Source: Mallotus nudiflorus
Taxonomy: Eukaryota; Streptophyta; Magnoliopsida; Malpighiales; Euphorbiaceae
DNA: 64,000 bases
Reading direction: 5' to 3'
Assembly (NCBI GenBank): GCA_947683625.1
Contig: CANTUR010000003.1
Coordinates: 620,001 to 684,000 of the forward strand
Position 1 is the first letter of the stretch; the number at the start of each line of letters is the position of its first letter. A program made the position numbers and the translations under genes. This document shows, in pieces, positions 1 to 11,983 of the stretch. Under the pieces are notes generated by a model. The model saw only the letters and a program-made list of their open reading frames with translations, searched no databases and was not told where the DNA came from.

Positions 1-315
1 ATATATATATATTAAACGAACTAATCTGTTTAAAAAAATTAGTGAATGAATCATAAGTTTAAAAAGCATGTGAATTAAAAATATATATATATGAACAATG
101 ATTTAGGATTATGTGTTAATTGAGTAGAGTTACAATTAAAAAGCATTAGCCAACAAGAAAATGTAATAGAATTAATGAGATTTGAACACAATTAAAAAAA
201 AAAGGGATAATGATTTAAGAAAAAGCAAGATTGAGAGATAAGAAAGGAAAATAATTTTAGTGATGATGAGATGTGTGAAAAAAGTGTTTAAGACTCGAAA
301 AGAAATTGAATATAC

Positions 316-1442
316 CTTGGAAAAAAGTAGTCCAGGAGAGAAGGCATGAGACGTCCAAAGAAGCCGAACGAGGAAGACAAAGAAACAAGTGAAGAAGTTG
401 CCGAACAGCCGCGAGACTCAGCTATTTGTCCCAAATTGTTCAGATAAACAAGACCAAGTGTTGCACCGCATAAATATACAATGAAATATAGCCAAAAATT
501 TACTCTTCTTAACATCATATTCACTCCAATTTCTTCCATGACACCTGCCTCATTGGTATCTTCTTCTTCTTTCACAGTACTGTTCTCCGTTCTTTCTACT
601 TCACCATTTTCTTTTGCGCTAAAATTGTACACCTTTGCCTCTCTATTTATCAACGATTTTGCTAGTAACAAATCTCTAATCTTCACAGCCAACGGGATTA
701 CAAGTGGAGCAAATAAAAATATCACAACTCCAATTGCATTGCCCAATGGTGGTAACCCACTTGCCCCTAAGCTGCTTACAACGGCATAGATGCCTGTAGC
801 TATTGTTATGACAAACATTACCATGAACCCAATTTTCAATTTTTTGTCATTTGGAATGATAACATCTCTGACTACTGGTGCTGCCATTGCAGAAACTAGA
901 AGAGGCAGTATAGAGTTAAGGAGAAGATAGATTTTAGCTCTCTTATCAGGGAAAGAAAAGAAGGCATCAACAAGTACTGTATATATTTTAGCACTTAATC
1001 CCAGATAGCTAGTGGATAATCCAACCGCAACTTGGCGATCAGAGGGGAAGTTCCGAATTGCAACTACATAACAAACTGTGTTGATCCAACAAATGCTGTT
1101 TCCCGCTACAACAGTTAGCAAGAAAATATGAGCATAGGAAAGAGAGGAAATATAGCTTATTAAGAATAGATATTGCACCCCGTAACCAATCAAACCAAGA
1201 GTAGCACCGATCAAAAGAACTAGCCATAGGGGAAGGTAGAAAGAAGCGATTCCTGAAAAGAAGCCAAAAAGTTTTCCAGCATCTGAGGCAAACGCAAGAT
1301 TATTAAGTTGCAGTTGAGACATGGAAAGGAGCTGTTTTAGTTGGGATGAGTAAGCAGGAAAGTTGGTATTTGTTCCATTAACAGACTGAAGCCATATGAT
1401 ACCTACAAGACTTAACCATTGACGAGCAGTCGTAGGAGGCAT
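316..1442 (-). CDS. MFS nodulin-like (NFD4-type) transporter, exon 1 (partial gene)
   Basis: Membrane protein of the nodulin-like branch of the major facilitator superfamily (relatives are called NUCLEAR FUSION DEFECTIVE 4-like). The reading frame starts at the ATG at 1442 and is open for about 375 codons. It begins MPPTTARQWLSLVGIIWLQS, and the early N-terminus matches the family pattern (a W-L..VG..W-L-Q helix, then a Y-S-S-Q-LK segment). Many hydrophobic helices follow, with a charged acidic loop near residues 265-305 (KEEEDTNE), as is usual in the central cytosolic loop. The FGRLMPSLLDYF stretch near residue 360 sits where the family has its second MFS-like motif. A splice donor AG|GTATAT at 316/315 ends the exon in phase 2; the second exon lies off the left edge. 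The ORF continues to 288 only by reading into the intron. No stops or shifts were seen. Substrate is unknown. Family assignment is confident, exact orthology is not. Confidence 0.87.
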
Positions 1443-1503
1443 GATGAGAAATAGCTTGAATATGGCTAGATAAGATTAATCTTGAACTGGGTGCTTGAAG
1501 GAG

Positions 1504-1511
1504 TATTTATA
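1504..1511 (-). promoter_or_regulatory. TATA box of the NFD4-like gene
   Basis: On the minus strand the sequence reads TTATAAATAC about 60 bp upstream of the ATG at 1442. This is a good plant TATA box and would place transcription start near 1475, giving a short leader of about 30 nt. It is the only strong TATA match just upstream of the gene. Inferred from sequence only. Confidence 0.6.
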
Positions 1512-1993
1512 ACAAAGAGAGTGAGGTGAGTTTCTGGTGACATGACGTGGCTGTATGTGTAATATGTAGAGTTTCATCCGCCACTATCCTTCGTTACTAA
1601 AGGCGTTCGTGTGTGAAAGAGAGATGTCTTGATAGTTGTAAACATTAATACGCAAGTTTAGCAAATAGTTCTAAACATTAATATGTAATATTAAGCATCC
1701 TACACTACAACAAGAGAGATGGTGCGAGGCCTTTGGCCACAAAAGTTTTATTATAATTTATTTTCAATTTCAGAGAACCAACAAAATTTATGAGGTTTTC
1801 TAAGCCATAGAAACCACATATCATTGTCTTTGCCACAAGAGAAAGATGTTGGCAAATTAAGGACTTCTAGTCCATGACATGTTAAGCATGTAATTCGCTT
1901 TAGTCTCGATGTTACACATGTGAAAGGAAAGAAAGACAAAATGTCATATTATGTAACAGGTTTCCCCTTTTAATATGTAGTCTTTTTTCTCCC

Positions 1994-2017
1994 AAAAAAA
2001 AAAAAAAAAAAAAAAAA
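1994..2017. repeat. Poly-A tract (24 A)
   Basis: Uninterrupted run of A. It could be a mononucleotide microsatellite or the tail of an old retroposed fragment; no target duplication could be assigned. Confidence 0.8.
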
Positions 2018-3047
2018 CAGCTTGTGGTTAGGTTGGCAAGTATCAGCTAATTTAATGCGGACATATTAGAGTTTAAAACCTCAATAATTGGATTAAATGT
2101 GCTATCTGATTTTTAATCGAACGTAGATTTCTAATCTTTTTTACCATAATTTACTTATATATATTAGAATGAAAACAAAAATTAATTGAATTTGATTGAA
2201 TGAAAATACTTAGAATTATATTAATGATATGAAGCTTGAAGTGAAAGTAAATTTGCAGAGCTGAATATGATATTGAAATTTATTTTTGTTTGTGGAACTA
2301 TTCTCCCGGAACTATATCTTTTTTTTTTCTTACGACGGAAAATACCAGGAACTACATCTCTAACTCTTATATTTGTAGTAGAAAACAAGCAACTGTTATT
2401 TGCTTGTTTCCTTTTTTTCATTGCACCACTACTGCACTTCAGCTTCTAATTGGACTTCACGGGGCTCTTCATGATAGGCCGAGGCAACAATTTTCAGACC
2501 ACTTGATTTATGGTACAAACAATATCCACTACATACCGGTTAGACATACAATCATTATACCATAACCCTACCCATATTGCAATATGGACAAGAGGTTATT
2601 ATATGTGTAAAATAAAATAAAAAATCTTTCTTTCATTATACGTATATTGATTGACGACAATCAATATACCGGTAAAGATTAATGAACCTACTGTAAGTTC
2701 ATTGACTTTCATATGTATATTCATTGATCTCCACCTACAATTTCACTAACCTTCATTTACATGTTCACTTTCAATCTAATTAAAAAATGAACCTCCATTT
2801 TTCTTTGATTAACTACATAGCATATCATAATTCAAAAATATCTTGTTCATAATTGACTAAAAATAAATAAATAAAATTTTAAACTTGAATCCAAAACTTC
2901 AAAAAAGATGCATCTCAATCAAGAAGCGAGAAATTAAAGCTTCCCTAATCAAATGGGATAGGATAACCATGCAAGACAAAACTCACCATAGAATAAAAGA
3001 AAAAGGTAATGCAAATCCAACTATAACAAATTTATTTCTTCCATGTT
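2018..3047. other. Intergenic AT-rich DNA, no gene seen
   Basis: Short chance ORFs only. It holds a 16-bp palindrome CCATATTGCAATATGG at 2572-2587 that recurs in part at 5705-5716. No protein similarity was recognised on either strand. Confidence 0.5.
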
Positions 3048-5052
3048 TTCATTGTACTTGACTTTTAGAATTGCCAAATTTGAAGCTAGAGAATGCCATG
3101 TCAACTCCTGCAACTTGCAACAGTTATGCACAACTACTTATCGAAGGTAGTCAAAGTAGATCTTACTTGACATATTGGATGGCACTTGTGACATTCCTTG
3201 CATCAGCAAACCAACGTCTAGCTCTTCTAGGGAAGGATTAGCTAGGATTTCCAGGATGCTTAGTTGCTTCATAGTCATTAACAATGAAATATCGATAAAC
3301 TTTAAAGCATTAAAGCACATTATAAGTAGTTAATATGAACCCTAAAAGGGATTCAAGTATAAGCATGGAGCAGAATAATGAATAATTCAAATTAATTAGT
3401 TTAATTTCATATTTAAAATTAATTAGCTTGATATGGACGAATTTTGATTTATTTTTCTATTTTAGAGTCAATAAGGAAGATTCTAGAAGATGTGAGAAGA
3501 TTCTAGAAGATGTAAGAAAATTTAAGGATATTCCAGGTCCAAGTCAATAAGTCGACAAGTCAAAGTCAATAGTGGTCAATGGTCAACATCCTAGTGACAT
3601 ATGACATGACATGCTTCAATGCTTAGTTGTCATTTTGCTTAGTTGTCATGACTTGTTATTTTGCTTAGTTGTCATGAGTTGTTATTAGTTGTTAATTTTG
3701 ACTTGCAAAGATGAGTTGTCATGAGTTTTCTTATTCTTGAAGAAATTCTTCTTAATTAATTATAGGAGTCTTTAGGAATAAGTAAGAAACCTTTCATTTC
3801 AAGGATTAGAATGTTTACATGCCTATATAAGAACAAACCCTATGTAAAATGAATTTAGGATTCAAATCTTAAAAAGTGAAGTTTTTTCCTTAAACTTAGT
3901 TCTTTTGAAACTTTGCAAGTTCATTTGAATTGTTTCATATCTACTTTTCATTACAGTTGCTAGTTTAGACTTAAAATTGTGTGATTGTTCATCTTTTAAT
4001 AGTTAAGTATCTTGCTTCAATTTAATAAGTAAGGGGTTTAGTTCCATCAATACAACCTATCCTTGATGATCCTTGGGTTAATATTCAAAGTTGGATGCAC
4101 GTTCTATTTTTGTTATAGGTAGGGTTCATATCAATAATGCTTATGTACAATTATGTAATCTGTAGATGTTGAAAAAGCCTTATAGAATGGAGGAAAAATT
4201 GATTGTGATACTCAGGTCATTTAGATTTTCCAAACTTTGAAGCTCCTCTAATTGTAAATTCTTTTCAACCAATATATTATCTTTCACCTTTTCGTACAAA
4301 TGACTACCACATCTCAACATTCTCAAAAGTTAAAATGATGAAAGATCATATATCACTCTCCTTGGAATCATTTTTTGGCGGCCATTTTGCTCTAAGTTTA
4401 AATATTTTGGATTCTTTAGCCTACTTAGCTCAACTGAAAATTGTGTCAGCAATGTGTCTAATAGATTAAGATATTGCAAGGAAACCAATTTGGAAATTCC
4501 AAGTGGTACTTCCATAATACTAGTCCTTAATAAGTCTAGAACTGTTACTGCATCCATAAACTGGAAGAAGTCATTGGTGATCATGTGCAAATCTGGATTA
4601 CGACATATAAATAATGTCAAAAAATTAGGACATTTGGGTTGCTCATATCTTTAAAGGAGTTTGCTATTAGCGACATCCGGCTAACCCCTTTCCATTTCTA
4701 GCTTTTTGAAGCTTTGTTTAATTAACCACTTGCTTGCACTAGGAAACATTTTTCTTCCTTTGTACATTCACCCGCAATCCATAAAGCCATGTCATGAATC
4801 ATGTTATGAACTTTAATATATTTGCCTTCATCTTCCAATAAACATGCACGAACTAGAGTACCAAGAATTTTGTGACCTTCATTATGAGCACATTTACTTT
4901 CATCTTTCAATAAACGAGCACGAACAAGAGTTGGAGCATTAGCAACATTACGGTCAGAACCATTCCAAAATACATCACAATTCCAGTAATCTATCAACAT
5001 AAAACACAATTAATTTGGAATCTTTTATCTCAGGTGACAAACATAGGCAACC
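3048..5052 (-). pseudogene. CC-NB-LRR (RPS5-like) resistance gene pseudogene, truncated and interrupted
   Basis: Remnant of an intracellular immune receptor of the RPS5/RPS2-like CC-NB-LRR class. Reading down the minus strand: 5052-4722 carries the end of the NB-ARC (LIDYWN, then GTLVRACLLEDEG, then the MHD-like VHNMIHDMALWIAGE); 4680-4330 carries the first LRRs (SRMSLIANSFKDMSNPN, then ITNDFFQFMDAVTVLDL, then the PLGISKLVSLQYLNL repeat); 4330-4134 and 3320-3050 carry later LRRs (CGSHLYEKVKDNILVE, SLEEL, VVVHNCCKLQELTW). The coiled coil, P-loop and most of NB-ARC are missing. There is a frameshift near 4620, a stop near 4180, and an LTR insertion at 3331-4133. The winged-helix segment is duplicated in tandem (LVRARLLKDES then LVRACLLEDEG). 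Domain identity is clear from motif order; the gene cannot be functional. Confidence 0.85.
3331..4133 (+). mobile_element. Old solo LTR related to element A, inserted in the NB-LRR pseudogene
   Basis: About 800 bp aligning along its length with the 824-826 bp LTRs at 27790 and 31068. Shared blocks include GGACGAATTTT, TTTTAGAGTCAATAAGGAAG, the repeated TTAGTTGTCAT units, GTCTTTAGGAATAAGTAAGA and GTTTACATGCCTATATAA (a TATA-type motif). It starts TAATATGAACCC (the expected TG has become TA) and ends GGGTTCATATCA, so the termini are mirror images. No clean 5-bp target duplication was found. It is far more diverged from element A than the two A LTRs are from each other. Confidence 0.8.
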
Positions 5053-5297
5053 ACATCAAGCAACAAAAATAAGATCACATAAACCTCTACGTTAATAATA
5101 AATGAATCTCCAATTAATAACACATAAACCTCTACTTTACAACTAATTAATATATATTCACAAACTAATGTATTCGAAATTATAACTTTAGAAAATAAAG
5201 AAAAAAACGTAAAAAAAAATCACACCCTTCTTTTAGAAAAAAGAAGAAGAAACCATTGATCCTAAAAAAAACAAAGGCAATATAACTTAGTACCACG

Positions 5298-5663
5298 TTG
5301 AACATAATAATCAACAATCCTCTCTTCTCTGCATGCTTTAATTGTGCAACAAATAACATAAAGTTATCATTTTTTCCTACAGTGGAATATCGTGCTTTAG
5401 TTTCTCATGGATTTGTTGTTGCTATGATCTTTGTAACTGTTGTTCATGACTTCATTGCTCAACACCCAAATGTGGATGCTGCTCTTGCTCTTGCACTTGT
5501 CCAAAACTTAATTGCTGTAGAAAGCCCAAATGAAGAAGAAATTGTTGCACTTGTTAGATTCCTTTGTGAGAATAGAGAAGAGATGGACGGTAAGGTTGGT
5601 TTGAGAGAAAGTACTAGAGAAGAGGACAAAGTTAAGAAAGTAAAAAAGGAAGCGTTAAAATAA
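5298..5663 (+). CDS. Unrecognised protein fragment, possible exon remnant
   Basis: Open frame of 121 codons. The part after about 5382 looks coding: VEYRALVSHGFVVAM, then an alanine/leucine-rich helix with DAALALALVQNLIAVE, then EEEIVALVRFLCENREEM and a lysine-rich tail ending at a stop. Just before it is a good splice acceptor (pyrimidine run then CTACAG at about 5382), so the 5' part of the ORF is probably intron and this is the last exon of a longer or broken gene. No upstream exon was identified in the 300 bp to the left, where the NB-LRR pseudogene begins on the other strand. I do not recognise the family. It may be a captured or relic exon. Confidence 0.45.
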   Translation: MNIIINNPLFSACFNCATNNIKLSFFPTVEYRALVSHGFVVAMIFVTVVHDFIAQHPNVDAALALALVQNLIAVESPNEEEIVALVRFLCENREEMDGKVGLRESTREEDKVKKVKKEALK

Positions 5664-5754
5664 AAAGATGTGTTTTATATATGTGATGGATCCACCCTTG
5701 GTCTATATTGCAATATGGACAGGGATCAATAATATAATTTGCGTTAGACATAGT

Positions 5755-5756
<2 letters not shown>

Positions 5757-5790
<34 letters not shown>
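5757..5790. repeat. (TA)17 microsatellite
   Basis: Perfect TA dinucleotide run just downstream of the unrecognised coding fragment. Confidence 0.95.
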
Positions 5791-5793
<3 letters not shown>

Positions 5794-5869
5794 GTCATTA
5801 TATTAACTAAAATTTTACTGGCACGAAAAGAAAATATTAAAAAAGAATAGGTTACAATTCTCTGATTAC

Positions 5870-6250
5870 GTAGTCCATGTTTGGACGAAAGGAAGGAAAA
5901 TAAGAGAGAAAATATAAAGGAAAATAAGTTTATTTTATTTTCTCTTATATTTTTTATATTGGGGGAATTAAAAAGAAAAAGAAAAGAAAATAGATAGTTA
6001 ATAAATTATTATTTTAATAACTTTGTTCATAGAAATTGAATTTACATTGTTTTCAAGTTTTTTTCTCTTTGTATTTTCTCTCTAATTTGGAGAGAAAATA
6101 TTTGAAGGAAAATAATTATCGCGTATTTTCCATCATCTTTCAAAATATGAAAAAGTTATTTTCCATCATCATTGCTTACTTTCACTCCTTATTTTCTACC
6201 TTTATTTTCTTTTTTGCCTCATTTTTCTCGTTTCCAAATATACTCTTACA
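5870..6250. repeat. Candidate foldback/MITE-like element
   Basis: The left end reads GTTTGGACGAAAGGAAGGAA and the right end, on the opposite strand, reads TATTTGGAAACGAGAAAAAT. Purine-rich tracts on the left face pyrimidine-rich tracts on the right across about 380 bp, so the unit can fold back imperfectly. No coding capacity and no clear target duplication. This could also be simple-sequence bias. Confidence 0.35.
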
Positions 6251-6952
6251 GTAGCCTTCACTTATCTATTCATAAGGGCTCAATCGAAAGAGACCTTTTT
6301 AAGCACTTGTTGATGAATCTCTTGCACTAATCACCTTCTAAACTAGCAAGCCATTATGTGCTTTTAAGTAGTCCTCCCCAAATGTTAGTAGAACAATTAA
6401 TCAAGTGGCACATTCTTTAGCACAATATTTTTTCATAGGAAGGAAGATTTTTTTTCTTCTTTAATATGTGCCAAGTTCATATGTAATTTGTACTTTGGAG
6501 GATTATCCTCCTCCTTAATATAACCCTGTTCTAGTATTTTTTTTTTTTTTTAAATTTAAGAAAGAAAAAGCTAGCTATGTATATTTTTCATTATTAACCA
6601 AGGCTTTTTGCACGGTTCATAATCTATGGCTAAGCACTTTTAGCGATGAACTAGCAACAATCTTTTTTTTTTTTTTTAACCAAAGCTTCTATTTTTTGTA
6701 GCTATTAATATTACAAATTTAATAGAATTGTAATTTATTATAAATTTAATAAATTATTTATTTAAGCAATTATAACATTTTTTCAACAATTTAATATTAG
6801 TATTTCTAAAAATTAATTAATTTATAAAATTAATTAATTTTAATTTTAATTGTTTACTTATTGAACTTAATTTAAGAAGATTTATAAAATTATATTATCT
6901 AATGTGATTTATATTAAATAAAATAGAGGCAAAACTAATTATAATAAAATAA
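6251..6952. other. AT-rich flank left of the CACTA element, no gene seen
   Basis: Contains two poly-T runs (about 6538-6551 and 6664-6679) and AT-rich filler. It is continuous with the sequence right of the CACTA element: taking out the element and one TAA joins 6952 to 14768. Confidence 0.5.
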
Positions 6953-6962
6953 CACTATAAAA

Positions 6963-7460
6963 AACTAATGATTTAGTGAAGGAATTTAGCAACGGAATTC
7001 ATGCGTCACCAGTTCACGACGAATTAGCGACGGAATTCAAACTTACCAACCAATTTAGGGATGAAAAAAATTCGTCGCTAATTTGCGACGGATTTCAAAA
7101 TACGTTGCTAATGATTTCAAAATCTGTCAATAAATTATCGACTGATTTTGAAATCCATCTATAAATTAGTGACGAAAAATAAAATCCGTCACTATCTTCA
7201 ATTAATTTATTTTTCAAAATTAATTTAATAAATTTAGTGTCACAATTCAAAATCTGTCGCTAAATTAGCGATAAATTTTTGAAATCCATCGCTAATTTAG
7301 CGATGGATTTTGAAATCCGTCACTATATTCAATTAATTTTTTTCTTAAACTAATATATTAAATTTAGTGATGAATTTTGTTTTCCATCGCTAAATTAGCG
7401 ATGAATTTTGTTTTCTGTCGCTAAATTAGCGATGAATTTTGTTTTCCATCGCTAATATAT
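6963..7460. repeat. CACTA left subterminal repeat array
   Basis: A dozen or more degenerate copies of a 12-bp-like motif (GCGACGGATTT and its complement AAATCCGTCGC) in both orientations, spaced 10-50 bp apart. In En/Spm such arrays are binding sites for the TNPA protein; here that role is inferred from position and form. Confidence 0.8.
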
Positions 7461-10400
7461 TCAATTTTTTGTCTACCTTAAATACTATTATTTCTATTTT
7501 TAAATTTTTTGTTCCATTCAATAATTGTGTTAAAAAAATAATTGAATTATATTGTTTAAATATTCTAGTTTACATTTTAAAATTATTTTTATGTTATTTT
7601 TAAAAATGAGATTTCAAAATATCTTATATTGATACAATTATTTACTATTTCTAGTTACTTTTATTTTTTGTATTATAATTAACTATTGTTACTATAATTT
7701 TAATAAAAATTGCTTATAAACTAATGATTTTAGTAATATACTAATTATTAAAATAATAACAATAATAATATACTAATGAATAATTAGTAGATAAAAAATT
7801 ATCTTTATAACAATTTTAAAAAATTTGGTATTGAAATCCAAAAAGACCAAAAAATCCAAAATAAAAGTGATGTAAACTTTAAACTGAAATTTAAGACCCT
7901 AAATGATAGAATTTGGGTTTGAAGTTGGACTTAGTTATTAAAAAATTGCTTAACCGAGCCGAGCTACTCGGCGTTCAGCTCATCATAAGCTTGCTCAAGC
8001 TTGTTTATTAAGTTAAACGAGCTGAGCCTAAACATAATTTTGAAGCTCGTAAGCTAAATGAGCTGAGTCCGAGCATCTTAAAACTCAGCTCGTTTCAAAT
8101 AAATATAACATTGATTAAAATCTTTATTAAAAAATATAAAATTATTATTACAAATTATAAGTTAATTTGAATTATCTTATCACAAAAATATATAATTTTA
8201 ATGTCATAACTAGATCATTTGTCCATAAATATATAATTACATTTTTTTATTTAACCTAATTCACTAAAAAAATCCTCTTAACCTATCTTGTCACAACAAT
8301 ATATATAATTTTAATTTCATAACATAAATAATTTATCCATAACTATAAAATTATGTAGGTTTCTAAAAATTACGTAGTTTTGATTTATACTAATTCAATT
8401 ATATAGTTGATCTTAAATTCTAAATTCTAATATAATTTTATTATACACTTATTCAGTTACATTAAATTATAATGTAATTTTATTATACATCTCATTTGGT
8501 TTTTAATATTAATGTATAGTATTAATTTAACATTAAATAAATAAATTATTGATTAAAATTACTATGAAGTAAATAAATTATAATTTAATTTAATTATTTT
8601 ATCATAGATATATATTATAAATAAATTTAACTATTAAACTACTAAACATAACTACAAAACAACGTAGTTTTGGCTTAACCTAATGTACTAAAATCTTTCT
8701 TTCACTTTATCTTGAAACAAAAAACATTCAAATTATTCAAAATGTATATTATATTTATATAATCACAATATAAAATACATATATTTAAAGTCATAAAATA
8801 AGTAAATATCTATTTTATACATCATATAAATTAATTATCTAATTACGATATAAATTATATTTGCAAATATTTGTATTTTAAAATGAGAATCAATATTAAT
8901 ATTACATAATTAAATTTAACTTAATAATGTGGTAAATATATGAATATTTGACTACTTAAACAAATATAATATTTAATATGAAAATCAAAATTAAATAATA
9001 TATAATATGTTATAATATAGTTATATTAAAACTACATAGTTTTGTTTCAAAACTATGTAGTTTTGATGTCAAAGACTAATAAAATACAAATAACCTTGTC
9101 CCTTTTTACAACTTAACCTAATTTCTTCTCCTTACAGACCCATCTCCTTCTGCTGCCACTCGCACCCATCTTCGCCCTAGCTGCCAACATCATCGATTCC
9201 CTCCTTCGTCGCCCTCTGCCCATAGCCTTATTCTTTTACATCCATTACCACCATCATCTTCACCCTCGTGCACCATCACCATTAAAACCTACTTGTTTTA
9301 TTATTCCAATTGTTGTTTTTATATAATCTACTCATTTTTATCTGTCATTTAATATATACACATTTTCGAGTTGCAATTCTGTTTTTGAGTTGAATCAAGT
9401 CCCAATCTCATGTAGCACTAAAGAATTTTGTCAACCATCAACAAGGACACCAAGTTTGATTTCTCGATCCTCAGTAATTGTACACCAAACAATGTCTAGA
9501 TTTTACTTGTTCAAGTGTTGCTGATCTAAACTTGTTTTCAAGTTTCACACTCTTCTCCATTCAATAGTTCCACTTAATAACACCAACTCTTATCAAGCTT
9601 AAGGTACCTTATGGTGTCAAATTTTCTTCTCTGTTTATATATGTTATTTGAATTGATGCAAATTAATTATCAATATGCATGTATTACTGTTTCTCTATTG
9701 TTAAGTAATTTATGAACATAAGATCATTTGGTTTGATCTTGTACTTAATTTGGTTTGATTAATGGTGAAGCCTACTTTTGTAATGGGCTATGGTAGTGTT
9801 TCGACTAGCTAATGTAATTTGGTTCTATTGTAATGGTCTGTGTGTTTATGTTTATTAATTTGATCAACAATGGTACGATATATATTAGGTTTTGTTCTAA
9901 ATGCATAAACTAATTACCATCAATGTTGCTGTAATTTTGTTATTTATTTATTGAGAGGAAGGGCCTTCATTGATAGAACCCTTAATTTGCCTTTATTATT
10001 GATACATTGTGAATGTATATTTTTTAATTATAAATTATAAAATCATTAAATCATGCTTCCTTTTATTTTAGCACAAACCATCTTAAGGTCCTTTAACTTT
10101 TTGTTTTTCTTTACATTGATCATCATTAATCTTTTGCCTTTAATTTTTTTAATTTTTACATCCTAAACTTGACATTTGTTAAACTTAAACAATATGTCTG
10201 ACCAAATTATTGCCATGTCATAATTTTGAATTTCATTTATTATATTTAATTGGCTCTTTGAGCTTCTATTTTTCTAATATTTACATCCTTTATTAAGATA
10301 ATATGAAACACAACTCAATATACATTGTATCTTCAACTATAGAATGAAATTTATACCATGTTATTCATTGTTTTTTGTAAATAACTGGAGTTTGGATTCT

Positions 10401-10933
10401 AAAAACTTGAGTTGCACTCGAATTTAGCAAATGTTTTTAATTTAACATATTTTTTATTTATTTTTATATGTAATATAATTTTTAAAAAATTTGGTTAAAT
10501 TATTTTATAAATTTATTAAAAAAATTTAACTTAAATAGTTGAAAGTAACTTAAACTATTATTATTTATATAATAAGGATTCAATATGCTGATTTCAATAT
10601 TAATTAATTCTCATGTATAAATATTTAAGATATATGAGTTGAATTTTTTATAGGAACTTGATTAATATAAAATATATTAAATATCTAACTACACAATAAC
10701 ATAGTTTCCAATTATCTAATCACAATAAAAGTTATATAATTATATTTATAAATATTTGTATTTTAAATTTACATTGATATTAATACTAAATAATTAAATT
10801 TAACTTAAAAATTCAGTAAAAATATATCATATTTGACTAAAAAAATAAGTATAATATTAATAACAATTGATAGTAAATATTCAATTATGAGGGTTCAACT
10901 CTTTTACATCCCTAGATATAGGCTGCATATTGC

Positions 10934-10964
<31 letters not shown>

Positions 10965-11983
10965 CTGAATTTGTGTATTTGAGTTACCTTGACCACCTCA
11001 TTCTTTTTTTTTTTTGTTCATATCATTTTCTTTTGTTCTTTGGATCCTTTTGATAATCAAACTATATATTTTGAATCTATTCAATGTTGATATAAGGTTT
11101 TGTTGTTGCAATTGCTAATTTTATATAATCTCCATGTTTTTATCTGTCATTTAATAGATACACGTTTAGGAGTTCCAATTCTGTTTCAACACTATCATGA
11201 ATTTTTTTTGTAAATAACTCAAGTTTGGATTCTAAAAACTTGAGTTGCACTCAAATTTAGCAAATATTTTTAATTTATTTTATATGTAATATAATTTTTA
11301 AAAATTTGGTTAAAATATTTTATAAATTCATTTAAAAATAATTCTTAAATATTTGAAAGGAAATTAAAATTTTATTATTTATACAATTAGGATTCAATAT
11401 GATGATTTCAATATTAATTAATTCTTGTGTATAAATATTTAAAATTTATGAGTTCAATTTTTAATAGGAACATGATTAATATAAAATAAAATATTATACA
11501 TTAAAGATTCTCATACATTTATATTATTATATTATGTAAAATTTCAATCTGTATTGTTATTTATATTTCTTGTAATAGTTACATAGAAGTTTATTAGGAA
11601 TTTTCATATTAAATAGTTTTATGAAGTTTTAGGGTTTAGTGCTATTATTGTTAAGGAATAATAAAATCATTATCATTGATTACTCATTTCAATACTACTT
11701 GTAATTATTTATTGATTTACTTGTGTTTCTTTTTTATTTACTTATTTCTTTATTTGCCTAAATAGATTTTTGATTAACTATTTGTTATATATGAATTGTT
11801 GTGAATGTGGTTAATGTGCCATTAGAAGTGCATTTTTGTGCAGGTAAATCTGTAGTATAGTGTTTGGGGGATATATTGGAAGTATATTTTTTTTCAATCA
11901 TTTTATCAATAATATTTTTATAATATTTGACTAGATCCATATATATAATCTTATTGTAGGTGTTTTTATAAAAGTACGATAAA
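7461..11983. other. CACTA interior, AT-rich, no intact gene
   Basis: Largely AT-rich. Several copies of a palindromic AACTACGTAGTTTTG-like motif occur (about 8365, 8655 and 9030-9065). A GC-richer stretch at 7950-8100 repeats GAGCTGAG/CTCAGCTC. A pyrimidine-rich, leader-like stretch at 9120-9290 (CATCTTCGCCC, CCTCCTTCGTCGCCC) follows an acceptor-like CTTACAG and may be an untranslated exon of the transposase gene or a captured host fragment. A poly-T run lies at about 10939-10964. No protein-coding frame was recognised. Confidence 0.45.
10371..11488 (+). repeat. Diverged direct duplication inside the CACTA element
   Basis: About 300 bp at 10371-10680 is repeated at 11203-11488 in the same orientation (shared: TTTGGATTCTAAAAACTTGA, GGATTCAATATG, TTTCAATATTAATTAATTCT). 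A second pair links about 9299-9400 to about 11098-11195 (ATTTTTATCTGTCATTTAAT-like). The copies have diverged by substitutions and small indels, so the duplication is old. Confidence 0.75.

Noticed and set aside
1751..1939. Minus-strand ORF with a CLTCHGLEVLNLPTS-like stretch
   Set aside because: Faint LRR-like wording, but only 62 codons, no repeat period and no neighbouring exon. Not enough to call an NLR fragment.
9120..9290. GC-richer stretch in the CACTA interior as a captured host exon
   Set aside because: Has an acceptor-like CTTACAG and proline/serine-like codons but no sustained frame; more simply a leader of the transposase gene. Kept only as a remark.
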